In this document: in pieces, positions 23,793 to 31,883 of the stretch
Layout of the letters: each line of letters begins with the position of its first letter
Numbering within the stretch: position 1 is the first letter of the stretch
Source: Sphingomonas sp. 8AM
GTDB lineage: Bacteria; Pseudomonadota; Alphaproteobacteria; Sphingomonadales; Sphingomonadaceae
Length of the DNA: 37,099 bases
Assembly (NCBI RefSeq): GCF_902506455.1
Contig: NZ_LR733846.1
Coordinates: forward strand, 1-37,099
Direction: 5' to 3'
Notes under the pieces: generated by a model
The model's input: only the letters and a program-made list of their open reading frames with translations
Databases searched by the model: none
What the model was told of the DNA's origin: nothing
Made by a program: the position numbers and the translations under genes

Positions 23793-26775
23793 ATGCGATC
23801 TTGCGCAACGCGACGGAGCGGTCGGCGCGACGTCGCTCCACTGCGAGCTGGTTGTCAGCCGATTTTATAAAGCGCGCGGCGAAGGCGCGCACTGCCTCGT
23901 TCTCGTCGGTGGTCCATTCGGCCACAAGCGCCTTGCGCGATTTCTGTGCTTCGACGCTGCCATACTCGCCAGTCAGGACACCGCTCGAATCGATCACAAT
24001 ATCGACAATGTGAAGCAGCTCGTCGTCGGCGGGCAGCAAGCCGACGATAGCGCGCAGCAGCGGATGAAGGAATTCCTCACCCTTGTATGCGCGCAGCACG
24101 GAAAGGACGAACTCGATTCCGTCACGCCCCTCCTCAATCTGGCTGTGGAGCAGTGGATGCAGCGGATGTTCAAGATGGGGAAACAGTTCCGCGATCAAGC
24201 GCCCGCCGCGGAACTGCGCCAGGCTCGGATCGGCGTCGTGCCAGCGGCGTGCTGCGGCGACCACCTCGGCAGGCGCCGCGGCAAGCGGCGCCCGGAGATA
24301 ATGCAGCCCGTATGGCAGATCTTCGTAGCGAAAATCCTCACTCTCGCGCTCGTGGGAAAAGCGCCGACCGATGAGATCAATGACGGCCTGAACATGCTCG
24401 TTAGCTATCACGGCCAAAAGGGCTTCACCGCTCGTGCCGAGCCGCGGTATGTCGACGACAAGTGCGAGAAGCGGTTCGACTTGCCGCGGGGAAAGCCCTT
24501 TCAACAGCCCAAGCTGATCCCAGTTGAACATGCCGCCCGCCCACCCGAATAGTCCACGGGACGACAACGACTGCGCCGCCGGCAGAAAGACGCGGTCAAA
24601 CAATCCATCGGTGTGCTCGGTCGACTGACGGGCTGCGGCCACTGTTACGTTGTGCAATACTTGGTCGTTGTTCGTGGCGAGTGCCTTGGCGGTGATCGTT
24701 TCGAGCAGATCAAACCGAAGCACACTGGCAAACTGAAGATACCAAGCGATCGACGAAAGATGCCTGTCCTCGGCTACCCATGCCTCGATTAGGGGAACTA
24801 CCGCAGCGGCATGGCCGGCGTCCGACAAGCCATGCAGCATGCCGGGGAGCCAATCCGCTAACCGGCTGCTCAGGCGCGGCAACCACGCGAGCATGATGTC
24901 GGGCTGGGAGATGGCGAGTTTCTTGATGAACTCCTGCAAGCCCATGAATGTCGCCATGTCGTTGCTCTGGGTCTCGACATATCGTTCGAGCCGGTCGAGC
25001 CATTCGTCGCCGCTTCCTGCATCAACAGTCGCAACAAGAGCATCGATTTTGTCGGAGCGCTCTTTCGCCGCCGCCTGATAATCAAAGCCCGGCTTCGCCC
25101 ACATCATCGGCGTTACGCTGTCGTGCCCCACGAGCCAGCGGTAACGATCGAGGTCGGCGTCGCCGTCAAGCACCGCCCGGCACGCGGCGACGGCCTCAAG
25201 CAGCCGCCCCTGTGCGGCCACTAGTTCAGGATTTTCCGCCATGCCGGGCGGCAGGGCATGATACCCATAATATCGATGGTGCAGATCGACTTCGACCCGG
25301 CGCTTCGCTTCCAAACCGAGGTCGGGCAGGACCGACTTGAAGAACCCGACCACGCGCGCAAGGTCGTCCATGATGACCTCGCCGAGCAGGTCGGTATAGC
25401 CGGCATTGTTCGGCGTATTCCCCGCCGCAAGCATGGCGTAGCGCAGTCGTCTGCGCTCGCCGCCCTCGTCTAAAAGGCCATGCAAGCGTTCCAGCTGTTG
25501 AAGGGCGTCGCGACGAACCGACTTGAGCTGGTCGGTCACTGCAACCGACCCCGTATGCAACGTCATTGACTCGGCCTGCCAACTCGTTCCTGTCACCGTG
25601 CTTGATAGCGCCTCACGAAGCATGATGATGACGCTGGGCGACGCCGCGACGAGGGCAGCATCGTCAAAACCGGCGATGCGATCGACCAGCAGTCGTTGGA
25701 GGCCAGGCCCGACCTGCTTCCAGGCCTGACGATCATGCTGCGCGAAACGCCGGGTGAGGTCGTCGATTGGCTCGCTATCGTCCTCGGTCGTCATGGCTTG
25801 GCGCATCTTGATGAGCGCATCGAACATGCGTTCGGGGCTTGCGTAGAGAAGATAGCCGCTCTCTAAAATGCGGCTGATTTTGGCGATAACTGCGTCGCTC
25901 TTGGTTCCCGGATACTCGCGACCAAAGGCCATGCTCGGGACGTCCGGCATCGTGTGCGCCCGAATGATCGCGTCCGCGAGGACGTCGATGATGTCGGGAG
26001 CGGCGGCGATATAGTCATCGTAGTTGGGCAGCACATAATTTGAGAACTTGTCGACAGCGTCGTCGAGACCGTTCCGATCAGTGCAGGCGCGAATAGCGCC
26101 GAGCGCGTCGCCATCGAAGATGGCCTTGCCGTCACGCAGCTGAGTGTAGTCGCTCGCGATCTTGTCGAAGGCAAAGCCCGCTGGCTGAAGGGACTCCTGC
26201 ATCACTTTGCGAAGACGCTTGCGCATGGCCTCGACCTTGGCAGCGCCAAAACCCACGTCGGTCATCGGCTTGTAGATGGTGTCGTGCGCCATCTCGGCCC
26301 AAGCATGATCGAGAATGGTTTGAACTTGGATCTCGCAACTCAAGCCGGCAAACCGGCGGTATTCAGGTAGGGCGCAGCGAGCGTCGCTCAACGTGACAAC
26401 CCAATTTTCAGAGATGAAGAACTCTGCGCCGTCCTCTTTGCTGTCGGGATAGTGAATTTTCGAGCGATTATAATCGACCGCGAAATTGTCGCGCAAAATG
26501 CCACTTTTCCCGAAGCGGTGAACGTCTCCGTTCGTGTAGAAAATCAACCGGCATCCTGCGACGTCCTTGGCAACGTCAGCGATCGAAGCCTCCGTCGACG
26601 CTTCTGCCTTGGCAAGTTTGGCCCGCAGCGAATCAATGGACTTGGCGCGGTGCTGGATGTTCTGAAGCCGAAGGTCATGTTGTTCGGTTATCGCCGCGTC
26701 GAGGATCGCCGCCACCGCCTCCGCGAAGTCGGCATAAAGCGGCTTTCCGCCATTTTCATATTCGGCGAGGTTCAT
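23782..26775 (-). CDS. Large RelA/SpoT-domain protein (candidate toxic nucleotide transferase)
   Basis: This protein has 997 residues. The first 170 form a RelA/SpoT (alarmone synthetase) domain: HRAKSIDSLRAKL at 42-54 (nucleotide-binding basic residues), DVAGCRLIFY with Asp71, and the end motif EIQVQTILDHAWAEMAHD (Glu148, Gln150, His157, Glu161), then IYK. The usual G-Y-x-S-x-H block is changed to a longer segment around 101-130. The 800 residues that follow are helical with no second enzyme motif seen. Known small toxSAS/CapRel proteins make (p)ppApp or pyrophosphorylate tRNA and some sense phage capsid; they are about 200-400 aa, so this one is unusually long and resembles effector-plus-sensor defence proteins. 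It is followed by the overlapping HNH gene and faces a DUF4365-like gene across 114 bp. Confidence 0.75.
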   Translation of the reverse strand: MNLAEYENGGKPLYADFAEAVAAILDAAITEQHDLRLQNIQHRAKSIDSLRAKLAKAEASTEASIADVAKDVAGCRLIFYTNGDVHRFGKSGILRDNFAVDYNRSKIHYPDSKEDGAEFFISENWVVTLSDARCALPEYRRFAGLSCEIQVQTILDHAWAEMAHDTIYKPMTDVGFGAAKVEAMRKRLRKVMQESLQPAGFAFDKIASDYTQLRDGKAIFDGDALGAIRACTDRNGLDDAVDKFSNYVLPNYDDYIAAAPDIIDVLADAIIRAHTMPDVPSMAFGREYPGTKSDAVIAKISRILESGYLLYASPERMFDALIKMRQAMTTEDDSEPIDDLTRRFAQHDRQAWKQVGPGLQRLLVDRIAGFDDAALVAASPSVIIMLREALSSTVTGTSWQAESMTLHTGSVAVTDQLKSVRRDALQQLERLHGLLDEGGERRRLRYAMLAAGNTPNNAGYTDLLGEVIMDDLARVVGFFKSVLPDLGLEAKRRVEVDLHHRYYGYHALPPGMAENPELVAAQGRLLEAVAACRAVLDGDADLDRYRWLVGHDSVTPMMWAKPGFDYQAAAKERSDKIDALVATVDAGSGDEWLDRLERYVETQSNDMATFMGLQEFIKKLAISQPDIMLAWLPRLSSRLADWLPGMLHGLSDAGHAAAVVPLIEAWVAEDRHLSSIAWYLQFASVLRFDLLETITAKALATNNDQVLHNVTVAAARQSTEHTDGLFDRVFLPAAQSLSSRGLFGWAGGMFNWDQLGLLKGLSPRQVEPLLALVVDIPRLGTSGEALLAVIANEHVQAVIDLIGRRFSHERESEDFRYEDLPYGLHYLRAPLAAAPAEVVAAARRWHDADPSLAQFRGGRLIAELFPHLEHPLHPLLHSQIEEGRDGIEFVLSVLRAYKGEEFLHPLLRAIVGLLPADDELLHIVDIVIDSSGVLTGEYGSVEAQKSRKALVAEWTTDENEAVRAFAARFIKSADNQLAVERRRADRSVALRKIAYED

Positions 26776-26889
26776 CCGGCGCTTTCAGTGGTTTGGCGGT
26801 TCACGATCATTCTCGTCTTCTCAACGTACGGCCAGGGTTGTAGCCGTTAGATAGGCAGGCCAACTGATAATTTTGAGCGGGCAATCGAG
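26776..26889. promoter_or_regulatory. Divergent intergenic region of the RelA/SpoT locus
   Basis: This 114-bp gap between two divergent starts must hold both promoters. It is more AT-rich than the flanking genes. I cannot identify -35/-10 boxes with confidence, and no long inverted repeat is visible. Shared control of both genes is plausible from the layout alone. Confidence 0.45.
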
Positions 26890-28464
26890 ATGCAAACCTC
26901 GCGGATTATCGACCTATCGGAATGGGCTGAGGACGACTTCTCCAGGCAGTGCGCGCGCGCAGGCGTGACGCGGAACAAGTCGCGGCAGGATCGCACCGGC
27001 TGGGATTATCTCGTCGAATTTGGAGCGACGGCGGTGGGGGGCGTCCCGGCCGACCTTCAGCCGGTCGGCATGTCGGCCCGCGTTCAGGTGAAATCCAAGG
27101 AGAAGGGCCGACCCTTTGTCGATCTTAAGCTCAGCAACGCCCTGCGATTCGCGAAGGAGCCGACGCCGTGCTTCCTCGTCCTCTACCAGGCGACGGAGGG
27201 AGGCGAGCCGGTTCGGATTTTTGCTCGCCACTTCTGGAGCGACGAAATCGCCATCACCTTAAAGCGAGCGCGCAAGGCCGATCAGGAAGGTCGAACCGAC
27301 CTCCACAAGTTGACAGTCCGCTGTGCCTTCACGGAGCAAGATGAGCATACCTACGACCTTGTCGCTTGGCTCGAAGCCGCCGTTGCGGGCCGAATGCGCT
27401 ACGCAGAGGAAAAGATGGTGCTCGTAGCAACTGTTGGTTTCGAGGACGGCGCGATACACGGCAATCTGAGTTTCGCGGTCGAAGACCTCCAAGCATTGAT
27501 TGACCATCAGATCGGACTTTCTGAAGCCGCACCGACTGTTGCCATCACGCTCGTTCAGCGCCGTTTCGGAATAGATGCACAGATTCCTTTGTTCTCCGGC
27601 ACGCCGGATGTTGCACATCTACGGTCGCATCCCCATCCAGCCCGCGTGCGCGTTCGGCCTCAAGATGGCGCCGACATCTGGCTGGATGGCGAGCTGTTCT
27701 TACCGGCGATTCACGCACCGCAAGAAGTGATGAAACTGCGGGTAGTGGCCGATTTTCTCGAGATCGTTGTTGATGGAAAGAATCGGGGCCAAGTAACTCT
27801 CAACCACGATCCTGATCGCCAGCGCGGGCTGGCATCGCACCGTGCGCTCATTGAGGTGACGCGAACTGCCGCAGCTGGGCCGCTGAAGTTGCTGGTAACG
27901 TGCGAAGGCTATCCTAATATCCCGGCCGAAGTGAGCCTAGCCGACGTCTCGGAGGAAGATGCGCTACAGCAATTCTCGAACGTGATCGCCTGTCTCGAAA
28001 AGGCGAGCACTGGCATCCTACCGCCTGGCCTCGCTGTTTCGCAGCGCGAGATCGACATAGCGTGGAACGCCATTGTCGACTTTAACGGCATGGTGGCGGG
28101 AACGGATTTCAACGGCGCGTTCGAGCTCGCCCAGGCGCCGGTGGAAAGAGTGAGCGCGCCGACTGCAGCTTTCTTCTTCGACTATGTCGAAATCGGCGAT
28201 TGGGTGTTCGGGGCTGTCGTGCGCCGCGAGGTCGAGAGGTTCAGTCTCGAGGGACGGACAGGAAAGATCGCGTTTGGCCCGGCGCGCGTCGTCGAAGCTT
28301 TGGCGCGACGCGCTAGCGGACAGGACATCCTTGGCGAACTCTACGGCCTCTATCGCCAGGCTTTTCTCCCGGAGAAGAAAACCGCACTTGAACTGTGCGG
28401 CGGAAGCTATCGAGGGCTACTCGCGCTAAGCGGCAATCGCGCAGCAGCGGCTACGAACATTTAG
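26890..28464 (+). CDS. DUF4365-like PD-(D/E)XK nuclease-fold protein
   Basis: This protein has 524 residues. The N-terminal 150 residues look like DUF4365/Mrr-type nuclease folds: Glu14 in WAEDDF, Asp39 in TGWDYLVEF, and Gln66-Val-Lys68 in VQVKSK, followed by FVDLKLSNALRFA and PCFLVLYQ. This is the order of acidic and QxK residues of a PD-(D/E)XK active site. The 370 C-terminal residues (beta-rich in the middle) are not recognised. It is divergent from the RelA/SpoT-HNH genes and probably belongs to the same locus, either as a nuclease effector or as a partner. Alternatively it is an independent single-gene defence. ATG 26890 has GAGCGGG upstream. Confidence 0.65.
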   Translation: MQTSRIIDLSEWAEDDFSRQCARAGVTRNKSRQDRTGWDYLVEFGATAVGGVPADLQPVGMSARVQVKSKEKGRPFVDLKLSNALRFAKEPTPCFLVLYQATEGGEPVRIFARHFWSDEIAITLKRARKADQEGRTDLHKLTVRCAFTEQDEHTYDLVAWLEAAVAGRMRYAEEKMVLVATVGFEDGAIHGNLSFAVEDLQALIDHQIGLSEAAPTVAITLVQRRFGIDAQIPLFSGTPDVAHLRSHPHPARVRVRPQDGADIWLDGELFLPAIHAPQEVMKLRVVADFLEIVVDGKNRGQVTLNHDPDRQRGLASHRALIEVTRTAAAGPLKLLVTCEGYPNIPAEVSLADVSEEDALQQFSNVIACLEKASTGILPPGLAVSQREIDIAWNAIVDFNGMVAGTDFNGAFELAQAPVERVSAPTAAFFFDYVEIGDWVFGAVVRREVERFSLEGRTGKIAFGPARVVEALARRASGQDILGELYGLYRQAFLPEKKTALELCGGSYRGLLALSGNRAAAATNI

Positions 28465-29059
28465 GCGCCATCAGTCCTCGCCGACGGCTGTAATTTTGTT
28501 GAGGGTTGCCTAGGCGCGCGCAAGCTAGCGGAAGTCGGCTTTCCGTGGCTGACGGCTACAAGCAGTCTGTCTACTCACGGCCCAATCCCGGCCGCAACGC
28601 CGCACTTGAACGAATGGCCGGTTTCGGGGCGCACTCAAACAGTGGTGAACGGCCGAGATTGGGTCGCCGCGGAAAAGGCGGGCGGTCGCTCTTGACCAGT
28701 AAACGACGTTCGCGGATCGCGCGTCTGACGGCGGCTTCTGGCAAAACCTGCCGTTCGCCTAGCACGGGGCCGCCCAGCAGCAAGGCGCCCAATGTCGGTC
28801 GTAGGGCGCGAGCAACGCCGATCCCGGAAGCTGCCGCTAAGGCAAATCAGGCTCGGCCCGGAGGAAGAACGACTGCTGCACCCTAACCTCAATATCCGGT
28901 GTCACAGGGTGGAAGTTCCATGCGCCGGCGCGGCGGCGGCCTGCGTCGTCTAAGCACGAACCTTCCACCACGGAGCATTCAGACGTTGCGCCGTGCCGCG
29001 CCTGCGATAAGCTTCTCGAAACTAGCATGAGATATGTCATGCGGGCGTTGGGGATCGCG
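28465..29059. other. Intergenic; imperfect inverted repeat, no gene supported
   Basis: A 126-residue plus-strand frame (28506-28886) is open but consists of Arg/Ala/Pro/Ser-rich residues without structure, so I do not call it. GGTGGAAGTTC (28908-28918) and GAACCTTCCACC (28958-28969) form an inverted repeat with one bulge, possibly a hairpin or an operator-like element upstream of the AlbA-STAND gene. The rest is GC-rich spacer resembling repeated intergenic DNA. Confidence 0.4.
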
Positions 29060-31666
29060 ATGGCTACGGAAAACCTAATCGATAGCCTTAAAGTAGCAGT
29101 CGACAATCGTTCGGTCACGCAAGAGGTGCTCACTCTACTACTTCCATCGGGCAAGCCTTATGATTTTGAGGGCCAGCTCTGGGACTATAAAATCAAGGTC
29201 CCAGTCCTGGGAAGCGACCCCACCGATGGCGAAAAGCAAGATCACCGGCTGGCTATAGGAGAACTTGTCAAGGACGCGGTCGCCTTTCATAATGCCTTTG
29301 GCGGCTACATCGTTTTCGGTGTGAGCGACAAAGGCAGGAACCGCGTCGCCGGCATCACCGATTCGTTCAATTGTGCGGATTTTAATAAGTCTTTGCAGCG
29401 CTATTCCGGCACTAACATTGAATGCTTCTACAATAATGTCGACATGAACATTGCGGGGCGCCCTGAGCCACTGACACTGGGTCTTCTGCTCATCCCGCGC
29501 CGCGCCGCCAGTGCTCCGCCGGTAAAGATTCTGCGTAAGGGGCCGGACAAGGCCAATGGAAAGCCATGTTTCCAAGAAGAGGTATATGTCCGCGTCCGCG
29601 ATGAATGTCGCGCTGCGGTGAACACGCACGAAGATTGGAAGTTCCTGCATTCGGACCGACTCCCGCCCGAGCAGATCGTGGGGCTAGGCCCGGTACCGGT
29701 TCAATCGCACTTGCCCGCACGCGACGACGACCTCATCGAGTTCGTCGGGCGAGACCAGCAACTGGCGAGTCTTCGCCAATGGATCGGTGATTCGCGCAGC
29801 CCGGTTCGCCTCATCACTGGGATCGGTGGCTTGGGTAAGACCACGCTCGCCTACCGCTTCGCGGAGGAGGTTACCGACATTGGCGCAGGCCAAGTCGAAG
29901 CTGTCATCTGGCTAACCGCTAAGCAGCAGACCTTCTCAGCGCTTCGAGGTAAAATGGTGCCAACCTCTCGCGTCGACTTCTCTGACCTAAGTTCCCTGTT
30001 CAATGCTATTCTGAAGGCCCTGCACTTCGAGTTGCCAGTCTCCGACGAAGATCCAAGCCTCACTGAGATCACGGACCGGCTGGTCGAAGGATTGCTGATC
30101 ATCCCCTCGCTGATCATCGTTGATGACCTCGATACCCTGCTGCCAGATGAGCAGAAGGAGTCGGTTGCAGCGCTAAACAGCCTCGCGCTGCGAACGGTCG
30201 GCCGCGATCAGCCGCCGTCCCGAGTTCTGATGACCTCGCGGATCGATCAGGGCCTGCCGCCGACCGCGATCGTTAAGATTCGAGGGTTAGAGCGCGAGGC
30301 ATTTGACTCTCATCTGAGCAATCTGTGTACCGCATTCGGAATAACCCCGTATGCGGGGCAGGACCTCGAGGACGTGTTTGAAGCGTCATCGGGCTCACCA
30401 CTGTTCGCTGCTTCAATCGTACGGCTGGTCAAGCTCGGCGAGGACCGGCGTGAAGTCGTCGAGAAATGGAAAGGCGCTGATGGCGAGGAAGTGCGCAGCT
30501 TCGCCTTTAAGCGCGAACTTGGAAACCTTGATGCGATGCCCTCCCGCGTCCTCTATGCTGTTATACTGCTTGGCGAGACGACGCTAGCCGACGTTGCCGA
30601 GGTGCTCGATATGCCGGTACGTACGGTTCGCGATCAGATATCCGAACTACAGGCCTATCACCTCATTTCCACGATTACCCGGACGCACGGCGATTCGGCC
30701 ATTAGCGTCCCAAGCGAGCTACAAGCCGTTCTCGACCTCATTAAGGACCGGCTTGGTACTACTGCACACACAGTCGAAGCGGCGGTTGCGCGGGCTCACG
30801 AGAAAAGCGGCAACCAGGAACGACAGGTTGGTGCCGGGATCAGGACGATCGTGCGGATGTGGGGAGCCGATCAGCGCGACGAGGCATTAATTGTCGCATC
30901 AGAGCTTAGCAAGAAGTTCAAAGAAAATGGTGACGCGGCTAGCATCCTCGGATCCGCTTATCTGCGCGTCAGGCCCGCAAAATATCGTGATGCAGATCGC
31001 GAACTTGAACGTGCTGTCAAACTAGGTAGCACCAAGTCGGAACTGCTGCCTAACATCATTGAAGCGAAAACCGCACTTGAAGATTGGACAGGCTTGCGCG
31101 AATTTACGCGGACGCGAATCTCGAACGAAATTGGGCGCGACATCGCTCTCGCCGCGCATCTCCACGCCAATAACGAGCTGATTAAGACCGCACGAGTACG
31201 TGGTGACCGCAGGCGTATCGCCGAACTATCGATCGAGGCCGTGGAGCGTATCACAGCGAAAATGCGGCGGGCACGCCTTGAACCTAGCTATTTTCAGGTG
31301 TTGACGAGCCAGCGGTTTGATTTTGCTCGTGCCTATGTCGAGGTGGTCGATCAGGAGAACCCCCGGCCCGGCGATAGGCTCCGGGTGTTCGAGGCCGTGG
31401 CGCGCCTAGCCGCGGCAGATGTCCTAGTCCTTAAATCGCTAGAGAAGGGTGTCGAGGCACTTGAACAATGGTGGAAGGACGTCGAGCAGCGTCGGGTCGC
31501 AGACCTCGCGGCATGCAAGATCCTGAGCCGGATGCTCTCCAAGCTCGAAGGCATGGAGCAGCAGATCGCCGGCTACAAGCGCGACACCGCGGTCGCGAGC
31601 GACATCGAGTCACGCCGGCGTGAATTGGAATATCTCGGGGGCGCTCTTCAGGCTTCAATCGGCTAA
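29060..31666 (+). CDS. Schlafen/AlbA-domain STAND NTPase
   Basis: This protein has 868 residues from ATG 29060 (an ATG at 29027 would add 11). The N-terminal domain is Schlafen AlbA_2-like: Glu37, Asp42-x-Lys44 in WDYK, then AFHNAFGGYIVFGVSD (75-90). In related proteins this fold acts as an RNA/DNA nuclease. Next come a VGRDQQLASL linker and an NB-ARC-type NTPase with P-loop GIGGLGKT (254-261), Walker B LIIVDDLD (Asp355, Asp356) and SSGSPLFAA as the GxP motif. A winged helix follows (TLADVAEVLDMPVRTVRDQI), then about 250 residues of TPR-like helices ending in a coiled coil. This matches antiviral STAND architecture with an AlbA effector. It stands alone, with a long hairpin after the stop. 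Confidence 0.8.
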   Translation: MATENLIDSLKVAVDNRSVTQEVLTLLLPSGKPYDFEGQLWDYKIKVPVLGSDPTDGEKQDHRLAIGELVKDAVAFHNAFGGYIVFGVSDKGRNRVAGITDSFNCADFNKSLQRYSGTNIECFYNNVDMNIAGRPEPLTLGLLLIPRRAASAPPVKILRKGPDKANGKPCFQEEVYVRVRDECRAAVNTHEDWKFLHSDRLPPEQIVGLGPVPVQSHLPARDDDLIEFVGRDQQLASLRQWIGDSRSPVRLITGIGGLGKTTLAYRFAEEVTDIGAGQVEAVIWLTAKQQTFSALRGKMVPTSRVDFSDLSSLFNAILKALHFELPVSDEDPSLTEITDRLVEGLLIIPSLIIVDDLDTLLPDEQKESVAALNSLALRTVGRDQPPSRVLMTSRIDQGLPPTAIVKIRGLEREAFDSHLSNLCTAFGITPYAGQDLEDVFEASSGSPLFAASIVRLVKLGEDRREVVEKWKGADGEEVRSFAFKRELGNLDAMPSRVLYAVILLGETTLADVAEVLDMPVRTVRDQISELQAYHLISTITRTHGDSAISVPSELQAVLDLIKDRLGTTAHTVEAAVARAHEKSGNQERQVGAGIRTIVRMWGADQRDEALIVASELSKKFKENGDAASILGSAYLRVRPAKYRDADRELERAVKLGSTKSELLPNIIEAKTALEDWTGLREFTRTRISNEIGRDIALAAHLHANNELIKTARVRGDRRRIAELSIEAVERITAKMRRARLEPSYFQVLTSQRFDFARAYVEVVDQENPRPGDRLRVFEAVARLAAADVLVLKSLEKGVEALEQWWKDVEQRRVADLAACKILSRMLSKLEGMEQQIAGYKRDTAVASDIESRRRELEYLGGALQASIG

Positions 31667-31694
31667 GCTAGACGACGCGGCAGCATGGGTAAAA

Positions 31695-31739
31695 ATGCAC
31701 GGCTCTGAAAGCTGCATGTTAGCTTTCGGAGCCGTGCAT
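31695..31739 (+). terminator. Long hairpin after the AlbA-STAND gene
   Basis: ATGCACGGCTCTGAAAGCT (31695-31713) pairs with 31721-31739 over 19 positions with one G-T mismatch around a 7-nt loop, 29 nt past the stop. There is no T-run after it. It may end transcription or insulate the STAND gene from McrBC. Confidence 0.65.
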
Positions 31740-31866
31740 CAATCGTGACATGATGCGTGGCTCTAGCGATCAACGTCGCGCAGGATGTGAGTGACGTGGT
31801 AGTCGCCACTGAGAAAATTTTTGGTAAGTTGGGGTTTGAGTAAGCTCGCCGTGCCGTGCTTGAACG

Positions 31867-31875
31867 AGGAAGGAG
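31867..31875 (+). promoter_or_regulatory. Ribosome binding site fixing the McrB GTG start
   Basis: AGGAAGGAG lies 8 nt before the GTG at 31884, whose product begins immediately with the EVE-domain motif WFVGAAFGGND. This supports the GTG rather than upstream in-frame TTG/GTG codons. Confidence 0.65.
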
Positions 31876-31883
31876 CTCGAGAG

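Noticed and set aside
23704..24552. 282-residue plus-strand open frame
   Set aside because: Antisense to the RelA/SpoT gene; no motif and unnatural composition.
28506..28886. 126-residue plus-strand frame before the AlbA-STAND gene
   Set aside because: Low-complexity Arg/Ala/Pro/Ser sequence with no ribosome site; probably repeat-derived intergenic DNA.
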